Source: Candidatus Thiodictyon syntrophicum
Lineage (GTDB): Bacteria > Pseudomonadota > Gammaproteobacteria > Chromatiales > Chromatiaceae
Length of the DNA: 64,000 nt
Assembly (NCBI RefSeq): GCF_002813775.1
Contig: NZ_CP020370.1
Span: forward strand, 1,827,501 to 1,891,500
Direction: 5' to 3'
The notes under the pieces are model-generated. The model was not told where the DNA came from. It was given only the letters and a program-made list of their open reading frames with translations, and ran no database searches. Positions 7,679 through 17,249 of the stretch are shown piece after piece (the stretch's first letter is position 1; every line of letters starts with the position of its first letter). The position numbers and the translations under genes were made by a program.

Positions 7679-10459
7679 ATGACCCCGGAAGCCAAGGCAC
7701 GCCAGGACATCGAACAGCGCCTGATCGAGGCCGGCTGGGTGATTCAGGACTACCAGGACATCGATCTGGGTGCCGCCCGCGGCGTGGCCGTGCGCGAGTA
7801 TCCGACCGCGACCGGCCCCGCGGACTATGTGCTCTTCATCGACCGCGCGCCGGTCGGCATCATCGAGGCCAAGCGCGCCGAGTCCGGCGAGAACATCACC
7901 GTCGCCGAAGACCAGACCCTGCGCTACGCCACCGCGCCCCTCAAGTGGCGCGGCCTGATGACCCCCTTGCCCTTCCTGTTCGAGAGCACCGGGGCCATCA
8001 TCCGTTTCACCGACGCCCGCGACCCGGCGCCGCGCTCGCGCGAGGTCTTCCACTTCTTCCGGCCCGAGCAACTGGCGCACTGGCTCGCCGCGCCCGACAC
8101 GTTGCGCCGCCGGTTGGCAAGCACCCTGCCGGCCCTGCCGACCGCCCGCTTGCGCGAGTGCCAGGTCGCCGCCGTCGGCGGGCTCGAGCGCTCGCTCGCC
8201 CACAACCGCCCCCGCGCCCTGGCCCACATGGCGACCGGCTCGGGCAAGACCTTCACCGCCATTACCGCCGTCTACCGCCTGCTCAAGTTCGCCCGCGCCC
8301 GGCGCATCCTGTTCCTGGTCGATACGCGCAACCTGGGAACCCAGGCGCATCAGGAGTTCATGGCCTATACCCCGCCGGATGACGCGCGCAAGTTCACCGA
8401 GCTTTACAACGTCCAGCGCCTGAGCAGCAGCACCATCGATCCCCAGGCGCAGGTGGTCATCAGCACCATCCAGCGTCTGTACTCGGTGCTGTCGGGCGAA
8501 CCGCTCGACGCCTCGGCCGAGGATATCTCACTCAACGAGCTGCAGCAGATGCCGCAGCAGGCCAAGCGGGTCCGCTACAACGCGGCCGTCCCGATCGAGA
8601 CCTTCGACTTCATCATCATCGATGAGTGCCATCGCTCCATCTACAACGTCTGGAAGCAGGTGCTCGACTATTTCGACGCCTTTCTCATCGGCCTGACCGC
8701 CACCCCGGACAAGCGCACCTTCGGTTTCTTCAACGAGAACATCGTCGCCGAGTACACCTATGAACAGTCGGTTGCCGACGGCGTGAACGTCGGCTACGAT
8801 GTTTATGAGATCGAGACCGAGGTGACCAAAAAGGGCGCCGAGTTGAAGGCGAAAGAATGGGTGGACCACCGCGAGCGCCAGACCCGCAAGCGGCGCTGGG
8901 CCCAAACCGAGGAGGACCAGGCCTATACGGGCAAGGAACTGGACCGCTCAGTCGTCAACCCAAGCCAGATCCGCCGGGTCATCGAGGCCATGAAGACCGC
9001 GGTGGAGACGCAGATCTTCCCCAACCGAAAGGAGACGCCCAAGACCCTGATCTTCGCCAAGACCGACAGCCATGCCGACGACATCATCCAATGTCTGCGC
9101 GAGGTCTATGCCCAGGGCAACGCCTTCTGCAAGAAGGTGACCTACAAGGCCGAGGACGATCCGGACAGTACGCTTGCGAGCTTTCGCAACGATCATTACC
9201 CACGGATCGCCGTCACGGTCGATATGATCGCCACCGGCACCGACGTGAAGCCCCTGGAGATCCTGCTCTTCATGCGCGACGTGCGCTCGCGCGGCTACTA
9301 CGAACAGATGAAGGGGCGCGGCGTGCGCAGCCTCGATTGCGATGGTCTCAAGCGCGTCAGCAACAGCGCCGACAGCGCCAAGACCCGCTTCGTACTGATC
9401 GACGCGGTGGGCGTGGAGCGCTCGCTCAAGACCGACAGCCGGCCGCTGGAGCGCAAGCCCGGCATCCCGCTCAAGGACCTGCTGCAAGGGGTCGCCATCG
9501 GGCACCGTGACGACGATACCTTGCTGAGCCTCGCCAACCGCCTGGTACGCCTGGCCAAGCAGTTGGACGACAAGGCGCGGGCGCGGGTAGAGACAGTCTC
9601 GGGCGGGGTGTCCGTGGCCGACCTGGGCAAGGGGCTCATCGCGGCCCTGAACCCGGACCGGATCATCGAGGACGCGCTCGCCACGGCCGAGGCCCGCGGT
9701 ATCACCAGGTCCGAAGACACCCTCACCGCCGGTGAGATCGCCGCCGCCCGCGCCGCGCGTGTCGCCGCCGCCTGTACCCCCTTCGACCGCCCTGAACTGC
9801 GCGAGGCGATCGAGTCCGCCCGCCGCGAGCATGAACAACTGATCGACCACATCAACCTCGATCAGGTCACCTTCGCCGGCTACGGGGAGCAGGCCGAAGC
9901 CCAGGCGCGCAAGGCCATCCAGGGCTTTGCCGACTATATCGCCCAACACAAGGACGAGATTGCCGCGCTCGCCTTCTTCTACCAGCAGCCCTACCAGCGG
10001 CGCGCACTCACCTTCGAGATGATCGAGGAACTGCACGACCGACTCGGCCGCCCGCCCCTGATGCTGACCACCGAGCGTCTCTGGAGTGCTTATGCGCGCG
10101 TCAAGACCTCCCAGGTCAAGGGCGCGGACGCGCGGCGCCAGTTGACCGACCTGATCGCCCTGGTGCGCTTCGCCATCGGGCTGGACAGCGAACTGCGCCC
10201 GTTTCGGGAGCAGGTCGACAAGCGCTTTCAGGAATGGATCTTTCGCCACAATGCCCAGCGGGCGACCGCCTTCACCCCGGAGCAGACCGACTGGCTGCGG
10301 CTGATGAAGGAGCATATCGCGGCGAGTTGCAGTATCGGGCGGGGGGACTTCGATTATGCGGAGTTTGCGGATAAGGGTGGGTTGCAGAAGGTGTGGGGGG
10401 TGTTTGGGCCGGCATTGGATGGGTTGATGGATGAGATGAATCGGGAGTTGGTGGCGTGA
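7679..10459 (+). CDS. hsdR: Type I restriction enzyme, R subunit (EcoEI-type)
   Basis: The protein has 926 residues, preceded by AGGAGAG. The N-terminal nuclease domain shows the PD-(D/E)xK pattern D49 ... E63-A-K65 in ADYVLFIDRAPVGIIEAKR. The SF2 motor follows: motif I ATGSGKT near 187, motif II DECH near 315, motif III GLTATPDKRT, and motif VI MKGRGVR. A C-terminal helical region of EcoEI type binds the methylase core. R subunits translocate and cut DNA after the HsdM2S complex meets an unmodified site. Here it heads a cluster R-S-(two accessory genes)-M, whereas textbook loci usually keep M next to S. Confidence 0.95.
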   Translation: MTPEAKARQDIEQRLIEAGWVIQDYQDIDLGAARGVAVREYPTATGPADYVLFIDRAPVGIIEAKRAESGENITVAEDQTLRYATAPLKWRGLMTPLPFLFESTGAIIRFTDARDPAPRSREVFHFFRPEQLAHWLAAPDTLRRRLASTLPALPTARLRECQVAAVGGLERSLAHNRPRALAHMATGSGKTFTAITAVYRLLKFARARRILFLVDTRNLGTQAHQEFMAYTPPDDARKFTELYNVQRLSSSTIDPQAQVVISTIQRLYSVLSGEPLDASAEDISLNELQQMPQQAKRVRYNAAVPIETFDFIIIDECHRSIYNVWKQVLDYFDAFLIGLTATPDKRTFGFFNENIVAEYTYEQSVADGVNVGYDVYEIETEVTKKGAELKAKEWVDHRERQTRKRRWAQTEEDQAYTGKELDRSVVNPSQIRRVIEAMKTAVETQIFPNRKETPKTLIFAKTDSHADDIIQCLREVYAQGNAFCKKVTYKAEDDPDSTLASFRNDHYPRIAVTVDMIATGTDVKPLEILLFMRDVRSRGYYEQMKGRGVRSLDCDGLKRVSNSADSAKTRFVLIDAVGVERSLKTDSRPLERKPGIPLKDLLQGVAIGHRDDDTLLSLANRLVRLAKQLDDKARARVETVSGGVSVADLGKGLIAALNPDRIIEDALATAEARGITRSEDTLTAGEIAAARAARVAAACTPFDRPELREAIESARREHEQLIDHINLDQVTFAGYGEQAEAQARKAIQGFADYIAQHKDEIAALAFFYQQPYQRRALTFEMIEELHDRLGRPPLMLTTERLWSAYARVKTSQVKGADARRQLTDLIALVRFAIGLDSELRPFREQVDKRFQEWIFRHNAQRATAFTPEQTDWLRLMKEHIAASCSIGRGDFDYAEFADKGGLQKVWGVFGPALDGLMDEMNRELVA

Positions 10460-10562
10460 ATGGCTTCAGTGTGCGATCTGGCTCCCACGCGGCAGCAGGG
10501 GAGCAAGTGCAGACGCTCCAGCGTCGCGTAGCGCCTCGGGCCGCTGGAGCGGCCGGACTGCA

Positions 10563-10584
10563 TTCCCACGCTGGAGCGTGGGAA
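10563..10584. repeat. Short hairpin TTCCCACGCT/AGCGTGGGAA
   Basis: Ten-base complementary arms flank GG just upstream of hsdS. Related text (CTCGTTCCCACGCTC) occurs near 2913-2927, so this is a small dispersed hairpin. It could attenuate read-through from hsdR into hsdS, but it lacks a T-run on the + strand. Confidence 0.6.
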
Positions 10585-10604
10585 CGAGACGAGCGCCCCG
10601 AACC

Positions 10605-12245
10605 ATGACCAAGGGCGCACCCAGCAGTTCTGACGGATACGATGAATCACCAGTTGGCGAGCAAAACGCTTCTGTGCCGCTGCCGGATTCGTGGGTTCTT
10701 ACCCCCTTGGCTTCTATCGCGGAAATAGATCCACGTTCGTTTTGTATCGTGCCGGCTGCCACGCTACTCCCGGTCCATTTCATTCCGATGAGTGCAGTGA
10801 CCCAGGAATTCGGCGGGATCGATGTCTCAGCTACTCGCCCATTGGCTGAGGTGCAAAAGGGCTACACATCCTTTCTCGCCAATGATGTCTTGTTCGCCAA
10901 GATTACGCCCTGCATGGAGAACGGGAAACTCGCCGTGGTGCCGCCGTTGCCGTATCACATCGCCTTCGGATCGACCGAGTTTCATGTTCTGAGAGCAACC
11001 CCTGCGGCGCACCCTGCCTGGCTTGCCTACTTCTTGTCGCAGACGAACTTCCGCAAGTTGGCGCGGCAGAACATGACGGGCAGTGCTGGTCAAATGCGTG
11101 TAGCCACCACTTGGCTGTCATCTGCCGCCATTCCTGTCCCGCCGGTTGCGGAGCAAGCCCGCATCCTGGAAAAGCTCGAAGAGTTACTCCCCGACCTCGA
11201 CGCCGGCATCGCAGAGTTGAATGTCGCGCAGAAGAAGCTGTCGCTATACCGACAGTCCCTGCTTAAAGCGGCAGTGGGCGGCACGCTGACTGCGCCATGG
11301 CGCGAAGTCCAAAGTCAGCAACCAGACGAGCCGAAAGAGACCGGCGCCCAGTTGCTCGAGCGCGTCCTCACTGAACGCCGTGCCCGCTGGGAGATCAAGC
11401 AACTCGCCAAGTTCAAAGATCAACGCAAGGCGCCGCCTAACGACTGGCGACTGAAATACTCCCAACCCGTACAGCCAAGAATTGCGAGTCTGCCCGACTT
11501 GCCGGCGCAGTGGGCCTGGGCTAGCGTTGAGCAAGTTGCGTCTGACGAATCGTATGCGCTTGCTATTGGACCATTTGGTAGCAATTTGAAAGTATCGGAC
11601 TATCGTGATGCCGGAGTGCCGCTGGTCTTTGTTCGCAATATTCGATCACGGAAATACGGCGGCGCAACTACCAGATACGTAACAGCAGAGAAAGCCGAAG
11701 AGCTTAAAGCCCATGGGATTGAAGGCGGGGATGTTCTTGTGACAAAGATGGGTGAGCCGCCCGGTGATTCCGATGTCTACCCGATTGGTCAGTCGCCAGC
11801 AATCATTACAGCCGATTGCATCAAGGTAAGATGTTGGCCGGGACTTATGGAACCTGCGTTTCTTTCCGCAATTATCAATTCTTACATTGGGCGGCAGCAA
11901 ATTGGGCCGATCACCCAAGGAGTCGCACAAAAGAAGGTTAGCCTTGGTCGCTTCTCGTTCATAGCTTTACCCCTTCCTCCCGTGGACGAGCAACGAAAGA
12001 TCCTCGAGTGGCTTGCTGCCGCAGAGGGTGAAATAGGAGCACAGGAGGTTGCCGTGCTTCTGGCGCTCAAGAAATCCGCCGCCCAACGCCAAAACATCCT
12101 CAAAGCCGCCTTCTCCGGCCAACTGGTCCCGCAAGACCCCAACGACGAACCCGCCGCCGTGCTGCTGGAGCGCATCCGCGCCGAGCGGGCCGCCGCGGGC
12201 ACCGGCAGCGGCAAGCGCGGGCGCAAGACCCGGGCGCTGTCATGA
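10605..12245 (+). CDS. hsdS: Type I restriction enzyme, specificity subunit
   Basis: The ATG at 10605 gives 546 residues; an ATG 27 bases earlier lies within the upstream hairpin region. There are two target-recognition domains, roughly residues 25-180 and 305-455. Each is followed by a conserved helical region: PPVAEQARILEKLEELLPDLD ... YRQSLLKAA in the centre, and PPVDEQRKILEWLAAAE ... QRQNILKAAFSGQLVPQDP at the end. This internal two-fold repeat is diagnostic of HsdS. TRD2 contains YALAIGPFGSNLK, a common HsdS block. It binds a bipartite DNA target and tethers two HsdM copies. Base composition of TRD2 (about 11520-12000) is lower in GC than the rest, as expected for exchanged specificity domains. 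Confidence 0.94.
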   Translation: MTKGAPSSSDGYDESPVGEQNASVPLPDSWVLTPLASIAEIDPRSFCIVPAATLLPVHFIPMSAVTQEFGGIDVSATRPLAEVQKGYTSFLANDVLFAKITPCMENGKLAVVPPLPYHIAFGSTEFHVLRATPAAHPAWLAYFLSQTNFRKLARQNMTGSAGQMRVATTWLSSAAIPVPPVAEQARILEKLEELLPDLDAGIAELNVAQKKLSLYRQSLLKAAVGGTLTAPWREVQSQQPDEPKETGAQLLERVLTERRARWEIKQLAKFKDQRKAPPNDWRLKYSQPVQPRIASLPDLPAQWAWASVEQVASDESYALAIGPFGSNLKVSDYRDAGVPLVFVRNIRSRKYGGATTRYVTAEKAEELKAHGIEGGDVLVTKMGEPPGDSDVYPIGQSPAIITADCIKVRCWPGLMEPAFLSAIINSYIGRQQIGPITQGVAQKKVSLGRFSFIALPLPPVDEQRKILEWLAAAEGEIGAQEVAVLLALKKSAAQRQNILKAAFSGQLVPQDPNDEPAAVLLERIRAERAAAGTGSGKRGRKTRALS

Positions 12246-12417
12246 ACGCAGCAAAGGAAAGTGCCGCAGCCGGTGGCACAAACTGATGGGGTCCTGTTGG
12301 CATTGGAGCGCGTCAAGGATATGGTGTGGCATGGCGCTGGTACACGATGGGTGCCGCGAGCTATGGTCGCCGCCGGCCCTGGCCATGATTCCGGCCGCTG
12401 AGCCGACCGCGAGGACG

Positions 12418-12478
12418 TTGGTCCGCACAGCGGACCCTACGGTCAAGCGCCGCGCCCGTAGGGTCCGCTGTGCGGACC
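12418..12478. repeat. Family-C palindrome, copy C1
   Basis: Arms 12421-12442 and 12456-12477 are perfect 22-base complements built on GGTCCGCACAGCGGACC plus CTACGG. The flanking text (CCATGATTCCGGCCGCTGAG) is related to that beside copies C3 and C5. The 323-base gap between hsdS and the AAA gene otherwise shows no gene, so the repeat marks the left border of the accessory cassette. Confidence 0.85.
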
Positions 12479-12568
12479 CAGCGCCGCCGGCGGGAATGAT
12501 GATCGAGGCCCCGCCTGCGGTGCCGCCAGCGGCCAGCAGTCATTCGGCGGTTTTCAGAGGATATTGAT

Positions 12569-13963
12569 ATGTTGACGCGCCTGGAAGTCGATGGCTTCAA
12601 GTCATTCGAGGATCTTGTCATCGATCTTGCCCCCCTGACGGTGATCGTCGGCAATAACGCCGCAGGTAAGAGCAATCTGTTCGACGTCATTCAACTGCTG
12701 GCAAATCTGGCTACCCGTGACGTGGCGGAGGCGGTCAAGGATATGCGCGGCGAGCCGTTGGAACTTTTTCGCCAGACGGCCGGCGGACGTTCCAGCCAGA
12801 TTCGCCTGGCGGCAGAAGTCCTGGTTGATCCTGTGGTGCGCGACCCCTGGGGAAGCGAGGTAAAGCTCAGCCACACCCGTTTGCGCTATGAGGTCACGTT
12901 GGAGCGTCGAACGATCAAGCCCGGGATCGAGCGTGTTCAGGTCGCGCATGAGGCGGCGCTCCCGATCATGCGCAAGGATGACAAATGGGCAGACTCCATG
13001 CGGCCCTCCAAGGCGTTTCGGGGTGCATTTCTCAAGTATGTACGCCAGAAGCCCTGGTTGACGACCGAAGGCTTGCCGGAAGGACTCACCTTCAGCGTTC
13101 ATCAGGACGGAAAGCAGGGCCGCAACCGCCCGGCCAGTGCGGCGGAAGCGACGGTGCTCTACAGCATTACGAATGCGGAGTTTCCGCACCTGTTCGCATT
13201 GCGAGAGGAAATGCGGTACTGGCGTCTGCTGCAACTCGATCCTGCCTTGCTACGTAAGCCGGTGCCGGCAACGGCGCCCGATGTATTGACGGCGGACGGC
13301 TCGAACCTGGCCGCGGTCTTGGCGCAACTCAAGGCTGAGACGGCAACAAAAATCCGCCCCGTCGGCGTTCTCAGTGATATTGCGGCTGAACTGAACAACC
13401 TGATTCCAGGGATCACGAAGCTTGATGCGCAATTGCATGAGGCGAGCCGCGAATACCGCATCGAACTTACGATGCGCGATGGTTTGCCGTTCAGTTCAAG
13501 GGTTATTTCGGACGGCACCCTGCGGGTGCTGACGCTGCTGACACTCCTGCACGATCCGCGACACCGGGGGTTGATCTGTTTCGAGGAGCCGGAAAACGGT
13601 GTTCACCCGGCCCGAATCAAGCAGTTGATTCAACGTCTCCGGGACATGGTGACTGATCCACAGGGGTTTGGCGACGATGACGTATCGACACCCTTGAGCC
13701 AATTATTGCTTAACAGCCACTCACCGGTCGTACTGTCCGCATTGATCAATAAGGAGTTGATGTCGGAACACCGATCGATCCTGTTCGCCGATACCGCCAC
13801 TGTCACCGATCCGCAGAAGCACGAGCAGCGCCGCAGAACCCGTTTGCGCCCGGTCCGTTTCAAGGTTCAAACGTCGCTTTTTGGTGACGACGATGTGCCG
13901 CAGGGTTTCGTCTCGGATCTTGAAGTCAAGCGCGTGCTGGAAACCGTGAGCACGGAGGGCTGA
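12569..13963 (+). CDS. AAA (OLD/RloA-like, ABC-type) ATPase inside the hsd locus
   Basis: The protein has 464 residues starting MLTRLEVDGFKSFEDLVIDL, the classic opening of SMC/RecF-like AAA_21 ATPases. Walker A is VGNNAAGKSN near 26-35. The late block LICFEEPENGVHPARIKQL carries Walker B and the D-loop, and LLLNSHSPVVLSAL supplies the switch histidine. No TOPRIM domain is fused; that role appears to be carried by the next gene 2 bases downstream. Such ATPase-plus-TOPRIM pairs occur in type I RM loci (RloA/RloB) and in PARIS and other OLD-type defence systems. The hsd location supports a defence-linked role, but that is inference. GC is slightly lower than in hsdR. Confidence 0.85.
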   Translation: MLTRLEVDGFKSFEDLVIDLAPLTVIVGNNAAGKSNLFDVIQLLANLATRDVAEAVKDMRGEPLELFRQTAGGRSSQIRLAAEVLVDPVVRDPWGSEVKLSHTRLRYEVTLERRTIKPGIERVQVAHEAALPIMRKDDKWADSMRPSKAFRGAFLKYVRQKPWLTTEGLPEGLTFSVHQDGKQGRNRPASAAEATVLYSITNAEFPHLFALREEMRYWRLLQLDPALLRKPVPATAPDVLTADGSNLAAVLAQLKAETATKIRPVGVLSDIAAELNNLIPGITKLDAQLHEASREYRIELTMRDGLPFSSRVISDGTLRVLTLLTLLHDPRHRGLICFEEPENGVHPARIKQLIQRLRDMVTDPQGFGDDDVSTPLSQLLLNSHSPVVLSALINKELMSEHRSILFADTATVTDPQKHEQRRRTRLRPVRFKVQTSLFGDDDVPQGFVSDLEVKRVLETVSTEG

Positions 13964-13965
13964 GC

Positions 13966-14631
13966 ATGCATTATCTGAGTCTCGCCCTTTATGCCGAAGG
14001 ACCTACTGACTACAGCTTTCTCTGTCCGGTGTTGGAGCGACTTTGCGAAGCGATTTGCCTGGGTGATGCGCCGCAGCCGGTCGAGATCAGTGAATGTCTG
14101 AGTTTGAATCACCCTGAGTCAGCGAATGATGCACCGCGCGAGCAGCGTATTTTTGAGGCAGCGCAAGGGGGGCGCGGTCATTGGGGGGTTCTCTTTATTC
14201 ATGCGGACGGTGCGGGAGACCCGGTGCGTGTGCGCAACCAGCAAGCGCAACCCGCTATCGATAGGCTGCGGCAGGCTTTCGCCAATGAAGGGGTGGGGGT
14301 CGCCGTGGTTCCAGTCCGTGAGACAGAGGCTTGGGCGATTGTCGATGGCGAGGCGCTACGCCAGGTCTTTGGCACCACATTGACTGATGACGAAATGGGC
14401 TTGCCGCCGTCGCCAGGCTCAGCGGAGGCGGCAGCCGATCCCAAGGCAACGCTGGCCGCCGCATTCAAGGCGACTCATCCCTCGGGACTGCGTAAGCGGC
14501 GTGGCGTCTCACCCATGCTGAATGCACTGGGCGAACAAGTCTCCCTACAACGACTGCGGCAGCTTGACGCCTTTGCGGCGCTGGATAGCGAGCTGAGGCT
14601 GGCACTGCGACAACTGCGGATATTGGAATGA
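13966..14631 (+). CDS. TOPRIM-fold accessory protein, DUF4276/RloB-like
   Basis: The product has 221 residues. The N-terminus LALYAEGPTDYSFLCPVLERL has the acidic EGxTD pattern that begins TOPRIM-like DUF4276/RloB proteins. A central acidic strand VLFIHADGAGD and the block VVPVRETEAWAIVDGEAL supply further acidic positions expected of a metal-binding site. It starts 2 bases after the AAA gene and overlaps hsdM as ATGA, so AAA, TOPRIM and hsdM are translationally linked. In OLD-type systems the TOPRIM component is the nuclease controlled by the ATPase. I cannot distinguish DUF4276 from RloB by eye. Confidence 0.75.
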   Translation: MHYLSLALYAEGPTDYSFLCPVLERLCEAICLGDAPQPVEISECLSLNHPESANDAPREQRIFEAAQGGRGHWGVLFIHADGAGDPVRVRNQQAQPAIDRLRQAFANEGVGVAVVPVRETEAWAIVDGEALRQVFGTTLTDDEMGLPPSPGSAEAAADPKATLAAAFKATHPSGLRKRRGVSPMLNALGEQVSLQRLRQLDAFAALDSELRLALRQLRILE

Positions 14632-16085
14632 ATGCATCGACCCTGATCCAGAAGATCTGGAACTTCTGCCACACCCTGCGCGACGACGGCGTCGGCTATG
14701 GCGACTACCTGGAGCAACTCACCTATCTGCTGTTCCTGAAGCTGGCGCACGAGTATGCCCAGGAGCCCTATGGCCGTGATACCCATATCCCCCGGGGCTA
14801 TGACTGGGCGAGCCTGAGGTCGAAGACCGGCGAGCCGCTGGAGGCGCATTATCTGGCCCTGCTGCACCGGCTGGGCCAGGGGACCGGGATGCTCGGGGCG
14901 ATTTTCTTCAAGGCACAGAACAAGATCCAGGACCCGGCCAAGCTCTCGCGGCTGGTGCAACTGATCGACGCGGAGGACTGGATCAGCCTGGATGCGGACA
15001 CCAAGGGCGATCTGTACGAGGGCCTGCTGCAGAAGAATGCGGAGGATACCAAGAGCGGCGCCGGTCAGTATTTCACGCCGCGTCCGCTGATCCAGGCGAT
15101 GGTGGAGTGCGTCCGCCCCGAGCCCATGCGGACCATCGCCGACCCCGCCTGCGGCACCGGCGGCTTCTTTCTCGGTGCCTATGCCTGGCTCACCCGCCCG
15201 GGGCAGACGCTGGACCGGCGCCAAAAGGAGTTTCTGAGCCGCAAGACCTTCTCCGGGAATGAGATAGTGGCGAGCGCGCGCCGCCTCTGTCTGATGAATC
15301 TGTTCTTGCACAGTATCGGCGATTTGGACGATGAACCGATGGTCGACCGTGCCGACGCACTGGTCGGCGATCCCGGTTGGCGGTATGACTATGTGCTGGC
15401 CAATCCGCCCTTCGGCAAGAAGAGCAGCATGACCATCACCAATGCGGAGGGTGAGGAGGACCGCGACGCACTGACCTATGAGCGTCAGGACTTCTGGGAG
15501 ACCACCTCGAACAAGCAGCTCAATTTTCTCCAACACATTGTTACCATCCTCAAGGCCAGCGGCAAGGCGGCCGTGGTGCTGCCCGACAATGTCCTGTTCG
15601 AGGGGGGCGCGGGTGAGCGCATCCGCCGCAAGCTGTTGGAGACCTGCGAGGTCCATACGCTGCTGCGCTTGCCGACCGGGATCTTTTATGCCAACGGGGT
15701 GAAGGCCAATGTGCTGTTCTTCGACAATCGCCTGAAGGACGGGCAGGTCCATACCCAGGGCCTGTGGATCTATGACCTGCGCACCAACCGGCACTTCACG
15801 CTCAAGACCCGGCCGCTGAAGTTCGACGATCTGCGCGATTTCATCACCTGCTATAACCCCGAGAATCGTTTTGAGCGCAAGGAGACTGAGCGCTTCAAGT
15901 ATTACCCCTATGCCGAGCTGGTCGCCCGCGACAAGGCGAGCCTGGACCTCTTCTGGCTCAAGGATGACGCGCTGGACAATCTGGATGACCTGCCGCCCCC
16001 GCAGATCCTGCAGCAGGAGATCATCGAGCACCTGGAGGCCGCCCTGATGGCGTTTCGGGACGTGGCCGCGGGGCTGGCGAAGTGA
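14628..16085 (+). CDS. hsdM: Type I restriction enzyme, DNA adenine methylase subunit
   Basis: The protein has 485 residues, beginning MNASTLIQKIWNFCHTLRDDG (HsdM N-terminal helical domain). The SAM-binding motif I is DPACGTGGFF near residue 170, and the catalytic motif IV is NPPFGKK near 258, as in N6-adenine methylases. The block SGAGQYFTPRPLIQAMVE is also characteristic. It methylates the site recognised by HsdS and forms the core of the restriction complex. The start overlaps the TOPRIM gene stop by 4 bases. Being downstream of the accessory pair, its expression probably depends on translation of that pair. Confidence 0.95.
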   Translation: MNASTLIQKIWNFCHTLRDDGVGYGDYLEQLTYLLFLKLAHEYAQEPYGRDTHIPRGYDWASLRSKTGEPLEAHYLALLHRLGQGTGMLGAIFFKAQNKIQDPAKLSRLVQLIDAEDWISLDADTKGDLYEGLLQKNAEDTKSGAGQYFTPRPLIQAMVECVRPEPMRTIADPACGTGGFFLGAYAWLTRPGQTLDRRQKEFLSRKTFSGNEIVASARRLCLMNLFLHSIGDLDDEPMVDRADALVGDPGWRYDYVLANPPFGKKSSMTITNAEGEEDRDALTYERQDFWETTSNKQLNFLQHIVTILKASGKAAVVLPDNVLFEGGAGERIRRKLLETCEVHTLLRLPTGIFYANGVKANVLFFDNRLKDGQVHTQGLWIYDLRTNRHFTLKTRPLKFDDLRDFITCYNPENRFERKETERFKYYPYAELVARDKASLDLFWLKDDALDNLDDLPPPQILQQEIIEHLEAALMAFRDVAAGLAK

Positions 16086-16123
16086 CAAGCCTAGACCAGT
16101 CCCTCGCCCTCAACTTCAAAGAG

Positions 16124-16320
16124 ATGTCACGCAAAGACGCAAAGACGCAAAGAAGAATGATCCAATTGGGATTAGGGGCGCGGCGATGATCTGGCCCTGG
16201 TCTGGGTCGGTTGCGCCTCACCGGGGTGATCGCGCTGGGTGCCTCATTGGTATGCTCCAGTTTTTCGAGAGGTTGTTGAGTTCTTCTTCCCTTTGCGTCT
16301 TTGCGTCTTTGCGTGAGATT
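16124..16320. repeat. Family-D palindrome with CGCAAAGA words
   Basis: The left arm 16127-16156 contains TCACGCAAAGACGCAAAGA and a third CGCAAAG word. The right arm 16281-16315 is the complementary TTTGCGTC series ending TTTGCGTGA. The ~125-base centre has no gene. It occupies the gap between hsdM and hisA. The arms are periodic (9 bases), like the A, E and F families, though the words differ. Confidence 0.85.
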
Positions 16321-16478
16321 CGTTCTTCTTCAGAGAGGCATGGGTAACGTTCGGGCGCCGGGCCCGTCGCGTCGGGCCCACACGGCCTGTAGGGCGAGGC
16401 CCCGTCCCTGTGGTTAAATAGCGCCCTGACGCGCGCCCCGCGACCGGCCTTTGGCCATCATTCTGAGGTAGCTTGCCT

Positions 16479-17237
16479 GTGCTCCTGATTCCCGCCATCG
16501 ATCTCAAGGACGGCCGCTGTGTACGCTTGCGCCAAGGGCGCATGGAGGACGAGACCGTGTTTTCCGACGACCCGGTGGAGATGGCCGGGCGCTGGGTGGG
16601 GCAGGGCGCCCGGCGACTGCACCTGGTGGATCTCAACGGCGCCTTCGCCGGTGAGCCGGTCAACGGCGCGGCCATCCGCGCCATCGCCGCCCGCTATCCG
16701 GACCTGCCGCTGCAGGTCGGCGGCGGCATCCGTGACGAGGCGACCATCGCCGCCTATCTCGCGGCCGGGGTGAGCTTCTGCATCATCGGCACCCAGGCCG
16801 TGACCGAGCCCGCCTTCGTCGCCCGAGCCTGCCGCGCCTTCCCCGGCCACCTCATCGTCGGGCTGGACGCCAAGGACGGACAGGTCGCCATCCGCGGTTG
16901 GGCCGAGGTCACCGAACACCGGGTCGAGGAACTCTCCAAACGCTTCGAGGGCGACGGCGTCGCGGCCATCGTGTACACCGACATCGGCCGTGACGGCATG
17001 ATGACCGGTCCCAACATCGCGGCGACCCGGGCGCTCGCCGCGGCGGTCGCGCTCCCGATCATCGCCTCCGGCGGCATCACCGACCTGGCGGACATCCGCG
17101 CCCTGGCCCAGGCCGCGCGGGTGCCCGACCGGCCGGGCATCACCGGCGCCATCACCGGCCGCGCCATCTACGAGGGCACGCTCGACTTCGCCGCCGGGCA
17201 GCGTCTCGCCGATGACCTGGCCGCCACCCCTTCCTGA
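16479..17237 (+). CDS. hisA: ProFAR isomerase (HisA)
   Basis: The GTG at 16479 gives [20 protein letters not shown], the canonical HisA start, with a TGAGGTAG ribosome site at proper spacing; the TTG at 16473 is too close to that site. The (beta/alpha)8 barrel has the two phosphate-binding halves ([20 protein letters not shown]) and catalytic aspartates in PAIDL and VYTDIGRDG. It isomerises ProFAR to PRFAR, fourth step of histidine synthesis, in the cytoplasm. At about 252 residues it is normal length. In most gammaproteobacteria hisF follows immediately; here hisI comes next after 12 bases. Confidence 0.95.
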   Translation: MLLIPAIDLKDGRCVRLRQGRMEDETVFSDDPVEMAGRWVGQGARRLHLVDLNGAFAGEPVNGAAIRAIAARYPDLPLQVGGGIRDEATIAAYLAAGVSFCIIGTQAVTEPAFVARACRAFPGHLIVGLDAKDGQVAIRGWAEVTEHRVEELSKRFEGDGVAAIVYTDIGRDGMMTGPNIAATRALAAAVALPIIASGGITDLADIRALAQAARVPDRPGITGAITGRAIYEGTLDFAAGQRLADDLAATPS

Positions 17238-17249
17238 GGAGCAAGACCC

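Noticed and set aside
12569-14631. Calling the AAA-TOPRIM pair PARIS (AriA/AriB)
   Set aside because: The second gene looks more like DUF4276/RloB than DUF4435, and I cannot run profiles. Left as OLD/RloA-like ATPase plus TOPRIM-like partner.
14475-16088. 537-codon open frame antisense to hsdM
   Set aside because: HsdM motifs are clear on the plus strand; the antisense reading has no recognisable domain.
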